A stretch of DNA of 64,000 nt, taken from the NCBI GenBank assembly GCA_951813605.1, contig OX638379.1, forward strand, positions 1,126,471 to 1,190,470. Reading direction: 5' to 3'. The position numbers were made by a program, and so were the translations under genes. The stretch is from an uncultured Bryobacterales bacterium (GTDB lineage: Bacteria; Acidobacteriota; Terriglobia; Bryobacterales; UBA6623). Position 1 is the first letter of the stretch, and every line of letters begins with the position of its first letter. The notes under the pieces were generated by a model. That model was given only the letters and a program-made list of their open reading frames with translations. It did no database searches and was not told where the DNA came from. This document shows, piece after piece, positions 17,557 to 25,442 of the stretch.

Positions 17557-19901
17557 GGGCAGTGGCGCTGCTTCTCGGTGCCGCCGGCTTGGTGACGGCC
17601 CAAAGTTCAGATATCGAGTTTTTTGAGCGCCGGATTCGACCGATTCTGGTCGAGCAGTGCGAGGTTTGTCACAGTTCGCGGCTCGCGGAACCTATGGGCG
17701 GTCTCCGAGTCGATAGCCGCGAGGGCTTGCTTGCCGGAGGTGCATCGGGGCCGGCTATTGTTCCGGGCTCTCCGGACCGCAGTCTACTAGTGAAGGCTCT
17801 TCGCTATTCGGACCCGGTTCTCAAGATGCCGCCGTCCGGCAAGTTGCACGACCGCGCAGTCGAGGATTTCATGGTTTGGATCGCCGCTGGTGCGACCGAC
17901 CCGCGGACCGGGCCCGCGCAAGACGTTTCCGGGGCGGCCGAGGAAGGTTCCGGCCCAGGCACGCCAATCGACGAGGGACGTCGCTGGTGGGCGTTCCAGC
18001 CGCTCGCGGAGCGGCTCTCCGCGGATGTCTCCGATCCGGATTGGACAATTCGAAAGAGCGACACGTTCGTTCTAGCCAAGCTTGAGCAACATGGTCTTAG
18101 ACCCTCCGCTGAGGCGGATCGCCGGACCCTGGTCCGCAGAGCGCATTTGGACCTTACCGGGCTGCCGCCCAGATACGACGAAATCGAGGGGTTTGCAGCG
18201 GATTCCTCCCCGAATGCCTACAGCGACCTGATCGACCGCTTGCTGCGCTCCCCACGCTACGGAGAGCGGTGGGGCCGCTACTGGCTCGACGTGGCGCGGT
18301 GGGCGGAAGACCATCCCACTAGCGAGGCCACGAACCGGCCGTTTGCCCACGCTTGGCGCTACAGGGACTGGGTTGTCGAGGCATTCAACAAGGACATTCC
18401 GTACGACCGCTTCGTTCGCATGCAGTTCGCAGCCGACCTGTTGCCAGGATTCGAGCCCTCCGACATGCGCGCCCTCGGCTATCTCGGCAACGCCCCTGTT
18501 TATCACAAGGACCGCCGTCTTTCGCGCGAGGTGATCGAAACGATCGCCAGCGACGATTGGGATGAGCGAGTCGATGCAGTGTCTCGCGGATTGCTCGGCC
18601 TTACGGTCGCGTGCGCCCGTTGCCACGACCACAAGTTCGATCCGATCACCGCCGAGGACTACCACGGCTTGGCCGGGGTGTTCGCGAGCGTGTGGCCAGT
18701 CGGGCGGCCCATGGTCGCAATGGACGCGAAGGAGGCGCAGCGCCTGACGTGGGAGCACGAAAGGCTCTATCGCATCAAGGGGGTTTACGGCAACCTGAAG
18801 GACTTGGACACCGTCGCCGAGGAATTGCACGCGGAAATCATCGCGATGAAGCCGGAGTACGAGGCACTAGAGAAGGAACTTGCCAAATACGATGTCCCCA
18901 TGACACCTGCCGTGATTGATTGCGGGGTATGGGTGGACGGCTCAACACCAACGGTCACGCGTATGGACTTGCGTCCGGGCGAGCCCCGTGACTTGCCAGT
19001 ATTCATCAGGGGCAATGTCGCGAATCCGGGCCGCACTGTGCCGAGGCGATTCTTGGCAGTGTTCGAGCAGGGCGAGCCGCAGGCTTTCGTCCACGGGTCT
19101 GGCCGTCTGGAGCTGGCGAAGAAGATTGTCGGCGAGGCCGGCCCGCTGGCGGCCCGGGTATGGGTGAACCGCGTGTGGGGGTGGCATTTCGGCAAGCACT
19201 TGGTGCGCACACCGTCCGATTTCGGAACACAGGGACAGAAGCCGACGCATCCCGATCTGCTGGAAGACTTGGCGGCGCGATTTGTAGCGAACGGCTGGTC
19301 GCTGAAATGGCTGCATCGCGAGATCATGCTATCCGCTGCATATAGGCAGAGCAGCCGCTTGGTCGAGGAATTTTCAAAGACCGACCCTACGAACCGCTGG
19401 ATTTGGCGGATGCAACCCCGGCGGCTCGACGTCGAAGCTTGGCGCGATTCAATTCTTCAGGCATCGGGTGAACTCAATCTCGCCATGGGCGGGCCATCGT
19501 CCGCGGTTGATAGCGTGGACCCCGCCCGCCGCTCAGTCTATTCGACTATAAGTCGCGGTCGGTTGCATCCAGTATTGCAACTCTACGATTTTCCGGTGGC
19601 GACGCAGCACACCCCGCAGCGTCAGGTGACCACGACCCCGCTCCAGCAGTTGTTTGTTTTGAATAGCGGATGGATTCAGGAGCGCGGCCGCGGCCTCTCC
19701 AAGGCCGTAGACGGTATCGCCAACCGTTCCGAACGAGTGGTGGCGCTTTATCGCCGCACGCTCGCACGTGATCCGACGGACCGTGAATCGGAACTCGCCC
19801 TGGAGTATCTGGACGCGCGTCGCGCCGAGGTCGGGCGAGAGCCGTGGGAGGAATACGCTCACAGCCTGCTCGCGACAAACGAACTGAGCTTTCTGAACTA
19901 G
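17553..19901 (+). CDS. DUF1549/DUF1553 protein with N-terminal cytochrome module
   Basis: The frame is open upstream inside the DUF1501 gene, but ATG 17553 overlaps that gene's stop and yields a clean signal peptide (MRAVALLLGAAGLVTAQ), so it is the chosen start. The 782-residue product has PSCyt1 with CEVCH (about residues 35-39) and GLRVDSREGLLAGGASGPAI. DUF1549 carries YGERWGRYWLDVARWAEDHP and [12 protein letters not shown], and DUF1553 carries RVWVNRVWGWHFGKHLVRTP, FGTQGQKPTHPDLLEDLA and LLATNELSFLN. The region between DUF1549 and DUF1553 is shorter than in the copy at 6603. It probably acts with the overlapping DUF1501 protein in the periplasm or outer envelope; the substrate is unknown. 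Confidence 0.93.
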   Translation: MRAVALLLGAAGLVTAQSSDIEFFERRIRPILVEQCEVCHSSRLAEPMGGLRVDSREGLLAGGASGPAIVPGSPDRSLLVKALRYSDPVLKMPPSGKLHDRAVEDFMVWIAAGATDPRTGPAQDVSGAAEEGSGPGTPIDEGRRWWAFQPLAERLSADVSDPDWTIRKSDTFVLAKLEQHGLRPSAEADRRTLVRRAHLDLTGLPPRYDEIEGFAADSSPNAYSDLIDRLLRSPRYGERWGRYWLDVARWAEDHPTSEATNRPFAHAWRYRDWVVEAFNKDIPYDRFVRMQFAADLLPGFEPSDMRALGYLGNAPVYHKDRRLSREVIETIASDDWDERVDAVSRGLLGLTVACARCHDHKFDPITAEDYHGLAGVFASVWPVGRPMVAMDAKEAQRLTWEHERLYRIKGVYGNLKDLDTVAEELHAEIIAMKPEYEALEKELAKYDVPMTPAVIDCGVWVDGSTPTVTRMDLRPGEPRDLPVFIRGNVANPGRTVPRRFLAVFEQGEPQAFVHGSGRLELAKKIVGEAGPLAARVWVNRVWGWHFGKHLVRTPSDFGTQGQKPTHPDLLEDLAARFVANGWSLKWLHREIMLSAAYRQSSRLVEEFSKTDPTNRWIWRMQPRRLDVEAWRDSILQASGELNLAMGGPSSAVDSVDPARRSVYSTISRGRLHPVLQLYDFPVATQHTPQRQVTTTPLQQLFVLNSGWIQERGRGLSKAVDGIANRSERVVALYRRTLARDPTDRESELALEYLDARRAEVGREPWEEYAHSLLATNELSFLN

Positions 19902-19902
19902 G

Positions 19903-19931
19903 CCGGTCCCCAGACCTGCTAGCAGGACCGG
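19903..19931 (+). terminator. Hairpin after DUF1549/DUF1553 gene
   Basis: CCGGTCC at 19903-19909 pairs with GGACCGG at 19925-19931, directly after the stop codon. The loop side contains a competing palindrome CCTGCTAGCAGG. There is no T tract, so it may act as a weak or factor-assisted terminator or as an mRNA 3' end stabiliser. Confidence 0.45.
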
Positions 19932-20442
19932 GGCCATCGCACTCTAGACAGCCGAGTCCGGAGCCCAGGTCAAAGCGTTCCGGCTTGCATTGCGGTAGCT
20001 TCGCGCTCCGGCTTGATTCAGGCGTCCGCCGACGGGCCGCTGGCGCGATCGATATTTGCTGCCTCCATGACCTGTATTGCCGAGTCTCGGCGAAGTGCGC
20101 GAACCGACACCCCCGCCTCATCGTGCCGTAGTCATCTTTTTGAAAGCTGTATCTTGCATTTTGTCGTCCATGTGCTAAGCGTGACTGCATTTCCCCGCTT
20201 TCCATGAATCGCTTCGACTGGCAGGAGAAGACAGAGCGTGACAATGTCGCTTCCCATTGCGGACACGCCCGGATCGCCTCTGTGAATCGCAAACTCCACA
20301 GTCGCCCCGAACCATGTCAGAATTTCCGCGCGACAAAAGTTGCATCCGTCAATCCAAGTCGGCGCGACGCGATTGTTGCAGGGGTGCCCGATGCATGTCG
20401 GGTTTGCCGCCCGACAAGCACCTGAACGGCATTCTGTGCGAT
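19932..20442. other. Intergenic spacer between convergent genes
   Basis: About 510 bases lie between convergent DUF1549/DUF1553 and esterase genes. A minus-strand frame of 248 codons crosses the region and the end of the neighbouring gene, but its Arg/Ser-rich composition and antisense overlap argue against coding. A few short protein-like stretches on the minus strand near 20000-20150 are too weak to call. I see no RNA gene or repeat. Confidence 0.35.
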
Positions 20443-21471
20443 CTATTTGATCCCTTGGAACCCGAGGTGATGAACGGGAGCTTCAGTCCCGAATCCAGAT
20501 GGCACTCCTTGCTGCGCCATCTCAATCCAAGCCGCGTCGAAGTGATCCCACACGGCCTCCTCCGGTTCATCAGTGTGGCTGATGGGCATGGACATGGTCT
20601 CCCGCCGGCAGCGCAAGTGTCCCAGAATCGCTTGCACCGTCTCTGGCGGCACCACTGTGTCCTTGCGTCCGTAGCCGGCCAGGGTAGGGCACTCGACCAT
20701 TGGCGCGAAGTTCATCGAATCGAAGTAGCTCAGAGTTCTCATAACGCGATTTCGCTCTGAGGGTTGACTATCCAGGTATCTCCGCACCTCGACAGCGCTG
20801 CCGCTCTCCGCCAGTCTCAGGCGGCCTTCGTGCCACCCGAACGTCGGCACCCCCATGGCGAGAAGGCTGGCCGACCCGGTGATCGCTTCCGACATAAGGG
20901 CAAGCGCACCCGAAAAGCTGAATCCCTGAAATACCGTGCGCTTTGTTCGATTGCCAAAAAGCTCCGAGCCGACTTGGTGCGCGCGCACGTAGTCGCACAC
21001 CGCGCCGCGGAGCACGTGGTTCTCGGGAGCGCCGATTCCGGTGAGCATATAACCGCAAGGCGACGGCTCTGGGACGGCATGAAACGAACCGCCAAACCCC
21101 CGCGCGTCGAAGCCCACGACATTGAGACCGCTGCGGGCCCAGAGCCACTGCACTGCCACCCTGCCGCCGTAGCCGTGGGCGTGAATGACTACGGGTCTCG
21201 GACGGTCATCGCGCCAACTTACTGCGTAACCGCTAATCCGCACCCTTCCAAGGGATGAAAAACGCAGCTTCCGCCCCCGCAGGAACGGATACGGCTCGTA
21301 TTCGAACGGCTCGGAATCAAGGTCGATGGCCGTTGTGCCCAGCTCGGCTATTGTGCCCCGCCAAAAGGCATGGAAATCATTCGGCGTGGTCAGCGCGGGG
21401 CTTGCTGTGTGGATCTTGTCCACGGGTACGGGCGGGCAACAGAGTACAGCCGCTCCGGCTGCGAGCGGCAA
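20443..21471 (-). CDS. Acetylxylan esterase-like alpha/beta hydrolase
   Basis: The 342-residue protein resembles the AXE1/cephalosporin-C deacetylase family. An N-terminal FHAFWRGTIAEL segment is followed by VVIHAHGYGG (oxyanion region) and VVGFDARGFGGS. A nucleophile elbow follows as GFSFSG (the family norm is GxSQGG, so Gln is replaced by Phe-Ser). Asp is in GRKDTVVPP and His in SHTDEP, completing a Ser-Asp-His triad in the right order. TTG 21471 is the first possible start. The hydrophobic N-terminus (LAAGAAVLCCPP) may be a short export or lipoprotein signal, but a GTG about 16 codons in would give a cytoplasmic protein. It probably deacetylates oligosaccharides. It is divergent from the acyltransferase fusion at 21603. 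Confidence 0.78.
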   Translation of the reverse strand: MPLAAGAAVLCCPPVPVDKIHTASPALTTPNDFHAFWRGTIAELGTTAIDLDSEPFEYEPYPFLRGRKLRFSSLGRVRISGYAVSWRDDRPRPVVIHAHGYGGRVAVQWLWARSGLNVVGFDARGFGGSFHAVPEPSPCGYMLTGIGAPENHVLRGAVCDYVRAHQVGSELFGNRTKRTVFQGFSFSGALALMSEAITGSASLLAMGVPTFGWHEGRLRLAESGSAVEVRRYLDSQPSERNRVMRTLSYFDSMNFAPMVECPTLAGYGRKDTVVPPETVQAILGHLRCRRETMSMPISHTDEPEEAVWDHFDAAWIEMAQQGVPSGFGTEAPVHHLGFQGIK

Positions 21472-21590
21472 TTGCCATCAGATGCTTCAATCGATTCGAT
21501 AACGATGGCTGCGGGCAACCTTGTAATGCTAGCATTTTGTTGCATCGGCGCCGAGAGCCTTGTCGCTTCCGACCCTGCCTTGATGCCCAA

Positions 21591-21598
21591 GGGGGAGG
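21591..21598 (+). promoter_or_regulatory. Strong Shine-Dalgarno deciding a TTG start
   Basis: GGGGGAGG ends four bases before TTG 21603. The open frame extends 116 codons further upstream, but that part has no protein-like features and lies antisense to the esterase gene. This site and the onset of the CRP-fold domain just after it place the true start at 21603. Confidence 0.6.
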
Positions 21599-21602
21599 TA
21601 CA

Positions 21603-23102
21603 TTGCGATCCGCGTTTCACCTACTGCGGGAGTCCGATTTCTTCGACGGCTTCGACGATCACGATCTAAGTGCGCTAGCTCGTCAGGCCATCAGCCTCAT
21701 ATTTCAGAAGGGCGAGCGCATCGTCGAGGAAGGTCTGCCATCCGAGCAACTCTACATTCTTGTTTCCGGGACGGTGGAACTCTCGTTCCTGACGCCGTTT
21801 GAGCCGCATGAGATGGACCCTCACGTGGAGACTCCACCCAGTAGCGTCGTCATCCATCCAATCAACGAGCCGGGATCCCTAATTGGCTGGTCGGCGATGG
21901 TCGAACCTCATCGATGTCGGGCCACGGCCACGGCCCTAGAGTCGACCCGCGTGATTGCCTTCGGGCGGGATCGCATCGAAGCCTACTGCCAAAGCCACCC
22001 GGAGTTCGGGATGCTCTTCGTTCGCCGCATTCTGTGGGCTTTGGGTGACCGTCTCGGCACCAGCCGGGCACAGCTCGTTCCGAAGCGCGACTCGCGCGAC
22101 GCCATGCTCGTGCGCGAGCTGCTCGCGAAACGGGGTACTGCTCTAGGCGTCAATTCACCGCTTTACAAGATTCCGGTCTATTTGGAAAACAGACTGACCG
22201 CCTCCGATGCGTTCGACACCCTCGACGACTTGATCCGCGGTTCGGATCCGGTGGAACGGGAAGTCGCTATGAAATGTCGAGGGCTGGTCGCCGATTCCGA
22301 ACGCGAAGCGCGAGTCTTCCGCCAGCTGCAAAGGATTTACGATACGGTGGCCCAAGCTCCAGACTCCGATCAAGCCGCCGCAATCCGTCGCTCTTGCTGC
22401 GAGGAATTCCGCAAGCTCTATGCCCTGACGGACTTTCGGGTCGAAGGCTGGGAAAACTTGCCTCCCAAGGCCGGATTCCTCGTGCTGATGAACCACCTCG
22501 CGAACCATCCGGAGAACACGCTACCGAATAGATTCCAACTAACGCTCGACACGCATTTCGTGAGTGCGATGATTCTGTACTCCGGCTACGGCGAGGCTCC
22601 GGTGCGGGTGGTACGCCAAGCGGCCCCCGATGAGATCGGTCACCGTCGGTACTTCGACCGCCTCGGCTACATCACCGTGACCTCTGGCCCGCCGAGAGGA
22701 GTGCGATCAGAGGCCCGCCTGCGGGCAATCCGCGAAAGGTTCCTGAAGGAGGCACGGGAAGTATTGGAGTCCGGCCAGAATCTTGTGATCTGTCCAGAGG
22801 GCGGCTCGACCACGACACATGCGTCGCCGATGGCTTTCCGGGCTGGCGCCTTTCGCATTGCTCGCGAGGCGGATCCAGAGCCGCTGCTGCTGCCGATCGC
22901 CGTGGCGAACTTCGACAAGCAAATCGCGAGAACTCGACTGGCCGCCAAGATTTTCCCGCCGATCCGAGTGTCGGACTCGGTGCCGCCCTCCGCCCCGGAC
23001 GAAGAGCTGTACAAGTTCATCAACGGTCTGCGAATGCAGTACCGAGGCTTCGTGAGGGAGGCTGTGCAACTGGCGGAACACCCCTCCATATCCGCTGACT
23101 AG
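21603..23102 (+). CDS. Cyclic-nucleotide-binding-like domain fused to PlsC-type acyltransferase
   Basis: From TTG 21603 the product is 499 residues. Residues about 5-150 form a CRP/cNMP-binding fold: FFDGFDDHDLSALARQAISL, FQKGERIVEEGLPSEQLYIL, VSGTVELSF and a phosphate-cassette-like stretch PGSLIGWSAMVEPHRCRATA. The usual cassette Glu is absent, so the ligand may not be cAMP or cGMP. A helical linker follows. From about residue 270 comes a glycerol-3-phosphate acyltransferase-like domain: FLVLMNHLANHPENTLPNRF in place of canonical NHx4D, LDTHFVSAMILYSGYGEAPV, ICPEGGSTTTHASPMAFRAG (the PEGTRS-like block) and PLLLPIAVANFDKQ. The predicted role is a lipid acyltransferase gated by a small ligand or redox signal, probably cytoplasmic or membrane-peripheral. 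The acyl acceptor is unknown. A hairpin follows the stop. Confidence 0.82.
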   Translation: MRSAFHLLRESDFFDGFDDHDLSALARQAISLIFQKGERIVEEGLPSEQLYILVSGTVELSFLTPFEPHEMDPHVETPPSSVVIHPINEPGSLIGWSAMVEPHRCRATATALESTRVIAFGRDRIEAYCQSHPEFGMLFVRRILWALGDRLGTSRAQLVPKRDSRDAMLVRELLAKRGTALGVNSPLYKIPVYLENRLTASDAFDTLDDLIRGSDPVEREVAMKCRGLVADSEREARVFRQLQRIYDTVAQAPDSDQAAAIRRSCCEEFRKLYALTDFRVEGWENLPPKAGFLVLMNHLANHPENTLPNRFQLTLDTHFVSAMILYSGYGEAPVRVVRQAAPDEIGHRRYFDRLGYITVTSGPPRGVRSEARLRAIRERFLKEAREVLESGQNLVICPEGGSTTTHASPMAFRAGAFRIAREADPEPLLLPIAVANFDKQIARTRLAAKIFPPIRVSDSVPPSAPDEELYKFINGLRMQYRGFVREAVQLAEHPSISAD

Positions 23103-23125
23103 CCGCTCGCAGGTGCGCAGCGGCT
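23101..23125 (+). terminator. Hairpin at the end of the acyltransferase fusion
   Basis: AGCCGCT(CGC) pairs with (GCG)-C-AGCGGCT around an AGGT loop, giving a stem of ten pairs with one bulge. It begins inside the stop codon and is followed by TTGGTTCC rather than a clear T run. Likely a transcription terminator. Confidence 0.55.
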
Positions 23126-23393
23126 TGGTTCCCTCAAGCTCCGCTCGATCTCGGCGGTTGAATCCACCCTTCTCCTCCGGGTGAGTGGGTCTCGTCGACA
23201 CGGCTTGCTCGATTTGGTGTCCGGGACAAGGCTGCTCCAGCTCCGTGACCTAGTTCGACCCGGCGCGACTCGCGGGCGGCGCTTGGAGTTGGATCACGGC
23301 GTAAGCCGCGAGCGGCCGCGGAGAGAGCGCGATGAGCGAAGGTGCCGAGGCGATGACAGAGCGTGTCGCGGGTTCCCGGATCCAGCGCGCCGG

Positions 23394-23864
23394 TCACTCG
23401 AAAACGAGCCTGTCCTTCTTGGATTCCAGCTTTGCTATCTCCACGCCCGGAACGGCGAGCAGGTCTGCGAGTGACTTGAAAGGGCCGTGTTCCTTGCGGT
23501 ATCGCAAGATTGCTGCGGCTTCGGAGCGCCTCAGAGAAAGTCGGCTCTCCAGTTGAATCGCTCTCGCTTTGTTGATGTTGACTGGCGGCAGTTCCTCTGC
23601 AGGAAAATGCCTTGTCAGGTATTCGACTAGAGTCAGGAGTTCCTGGTCAGTGGCCTTGACACCAAGGCCGACCATCTTCATTAGTGTCGAGGCCCATCCG
23701 TTCCGGTCTTGCCGCAACGAAACAGACTGCGCGATGTCGTGGCAGCCTTGGCACAGCTTTTCTGCTTCCAGCTTGCCCGAGCCTTCAGGCAAGCTTCCAT
23801 AGAGGGGCGTGGCCGCGCACGCCAGCAAGGGCAGCATCGAACGTGGACGCAAGATCGGATGCAT
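23394..23864 (-). CDS. Exported heme-binding helix-hairpin-helix protein
   Basis: The 156-residue protein has a signal sequence (SMLPLLACAATPLYGSL) and a cytochrome-c-like N-terminal half with CQGCH (about residues 38-42) followed by a helical segment (DQELLTLVEYLTRHFPAEEL) as in small c-type cytochromes. From about residue 93, NINKARAIQLESRLSLRRSE, AAAILRYRKEHGPFKSLADL and LAVPGVEIAKLESKKDRLVF match the ComEA-type helix-hairpin-helix domain, which binds DNA non-specifically in competence proteins. The ATG directly follows the TAG of the upstream propeller gene, so the two are co-translated. An electron-transfer partner of that propeller is likely. Whether the HhH part binds DNA in the periplasm is unknown. 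Confidence 0.78.
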   Translation of the reverse strand: MHPILRPRSMLPLLACAATPLYGSLPEGSGKLEAEKLCQGCHDIAQSVSLRQDRNGWASTLMKMVGLGVKATDQELLTLVEYLTRHFPAEELPPVNINKARAIQLESRLSLRRSEAAAILRYRKEHGPFKSLADLLAVPGVEIAKLESKKDRLVFE

Positions 23865-25373
23865 CTAGTGCTCTATCGGAAATCCGAAGGCGTACACGGC
23901 GCTATCGGATGCTGTTAGGAAAACATGACCGGGCCCCGACGAGAGCGTGTGTCCTCTCGCGGTCGCCTTGATCGCATCGCCGCTGTTCCAGAGTTGGCTC
24001 CCTGTAGTCCCCTCCAGCGCAAAAAGCTTCGCCGTGCCGGACGAATTGCCGCCGTCCAAGGCGAACACGACACCGCTCACAATCATCGGTGGCAAGGGCG
24101 AATCCATCCGGGGCGATTCCCAGCCCTTGTCCAAGAGGACCCCGTCACCGCTTTCTGTCAGCTTCCAAGCCACGACTGCCCGCGTCGACGGTGCCAGGAT
24201 CCAGTGGGTTCCGCTTGGGTCCCTCCATGCCGCGGGAGCTGTCTCGGTGTTTCCACCCCCGGCCTGGGCTGGAGTGCTCGCTACGGGCTCACCTAGATCG
24301 GCGGCGTCATAGACTCGCACCGAACCGTCTCGCGTGATCGCTGCGACGTGATCCTTGCCGTCAAAATCGATCACCACGGGCGACGATTGGAAGCCTAGCG
24401 GCCGGGTCGCAGCCCTTAGTTCGAGCGATCTTGGCTCCAGTGCAACCAGCGATCCGTTCTGCGTCGTTGCATAGACCGTGCCATCCGGGCCCAAAGAAAG
24501 GCCGCCGAGGCCGGTAACTGCCCCGCCATCCGACTCCCGCGAAACAACTGCGCCCGACTCCAAATCAAGTGCCCATATGCCATCGGGCGCGTCGCCGCAT
24601 GAGTTGCGGGTCGCCACGTACGCCACGCCGTCCACGACGATCAGCCCGTGCGCGTTTGCGTTCGCGGGCAAGAACGGAATTGGAGGGACATGGTCGCGGC
24701 CGTTCGATACGTACAGAGTGTGGAGCGTGCCATCGGCCGAGAGGGCGTAAACGAGCGTCACGCCGCGCAAAGACCGTTGATGGGGCGGGCGCGTTCGTCC
24801 TGCGGTTTGCCGCATTGCGGGGCGCCTCGCAGGGCGGTTCGCAACTTCGGCTAATGTCACCGCACCTTGACCTGGATTGCCCGCGGCGCTCAAGGCCGGC
24901 GAACGCCTTCCACGCCCGCCGAATCCCAGCATGGACGGCATGGCCGCCGCCGTCGGCCTTGTCAGGCTGGCGGTCATCCCGCCGGGGCAGTCGGTCGAGC
25001 TGTTGCTGGACCGTGGTGCGAAGTGCCTCTCCCATTCCATCCGGGCGAGGTCCGTGTCCATAGCGAAGACGCCTCCGGAACTTCCCCCGACGAACGCCAG
25101 CGAGCGGAATCCCCGATGGCTGATCAGGAAATCGAGCAGTGCGGCCGCAGTCAGTGCGTTGCCACTTCGCGACTCATTGGGAAGGTCGATCTTCCACAAG
25201 AAGCGGAAATCCGGCGCTCGCACAGTCGTCGGCGAAATCTTATTGTCGGCCCGCACCCACGAAGACCGCTGGGCGTCGTATCCGACGGTCGTCCAGTCGT
25301 CAGACCGAGCCTGGGCCGAGAAAAGGAGTAGCCCGGCGAGCGGGCACACGAGACAGAGCTTGGTACGTTGCAT
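23865..25373 (-). CDS. PQQ-like beta-propeller protein, secreted
   Basis: The start is ATG 25373, not the upstream possibility at 25403, because a GGAGGT Shine-Dalgarno lies eight bases before it (25382-25387) and a signal peptide begins there (MQRTKLCLVCPLAGLLLFSA). The 502-residue product has repeated propeller blades (FAMDTDLARMEW, VYALSADGTLHTLYVSNGRD, GIWALDLESGAVVSRE, LFALEGTTGSQLWNSG). It also shares STDCPGGMTA with the divergent propeller at 25443. An Arg/Pro/Ala/Gly-rich insert (about residues 150-220) looks like a flexible loop. No PQQ catalytic residues could be assigned. It is followed without gap by the heme-HhH gene, suggesting an exported redox pair. Confidence 0.82.
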   Translation of the reverse strand: MQRTKLCLVCPLAGLLLFSAQARSDDWTTVGYDAQRSSWVRADNKISPTTVRAPDFRFLWKIDLPNESRSGNALTAAALLDFLISHRGFRSLAFVGGSSGGVFAMDTDLARMEWERHFAPRSSNSSTDCPGGMTASLTRPTAAAMPSMLGFGGRGRRSPALSAAGNPGQGAVTLAEVANRPARRPAMRQTAGRTRPPHQRSLRGVTLVYALSADGTLHTLYVSNGRDHVPPIPFLPANANAHGLIVVDGVAYVATRNSCGDAPDGIWALDLESGAVVSRESDGGAVTGLGGLSLGPDGTVYATTQNGSLVALEPRSLELRAATRPLGFQSSPVVIDFDGKDHVAAITRDGSVRVYDAADLGEPVASTPAQAGGGNTETAPAAWRDPSGTHWILAPSTRAVVAWKLTESGDGVLLDKGWESPRMDSPLPPMIVSGVVFALDGGNSSGTAKLFALEGTTGSQLWNSGDAIKATARGHTLSSGPGHVFLTASDSAVYAFGFPIEH

Positions 25374-25381
25374 TGGATCGG

Positions 25382-25387
25382 ACCTCC
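25382..25387 (-). promoter_or_regulatory. Shine-Dalgarno GGAGGT for the propeller at 25373
   Basis: The minus strand reads GGAGGT followed by an eight-base spacer and ATG 25373. This decides the start of the propeller gene. The 69 bases between 25374 and 25442 must also hold the promoters of both divergent propeller genes. Confidence 0.65.
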
Positions 25388-25442
25388 GCGTTCGCCCAAT
25401 CATATCGTTGCGGACTAGAATGGTTCAACGGGTCCCGCCGGT

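Noticed and set aside
24700..24960. Frameshift suspected in the propeller at 23865-25373 because of an Arg/Pro/Ala-rich stretch
   Set aside because: The frame is open throughout, and blades resume correctly on both sides. I recall similar low-complexity loops in related proteins.
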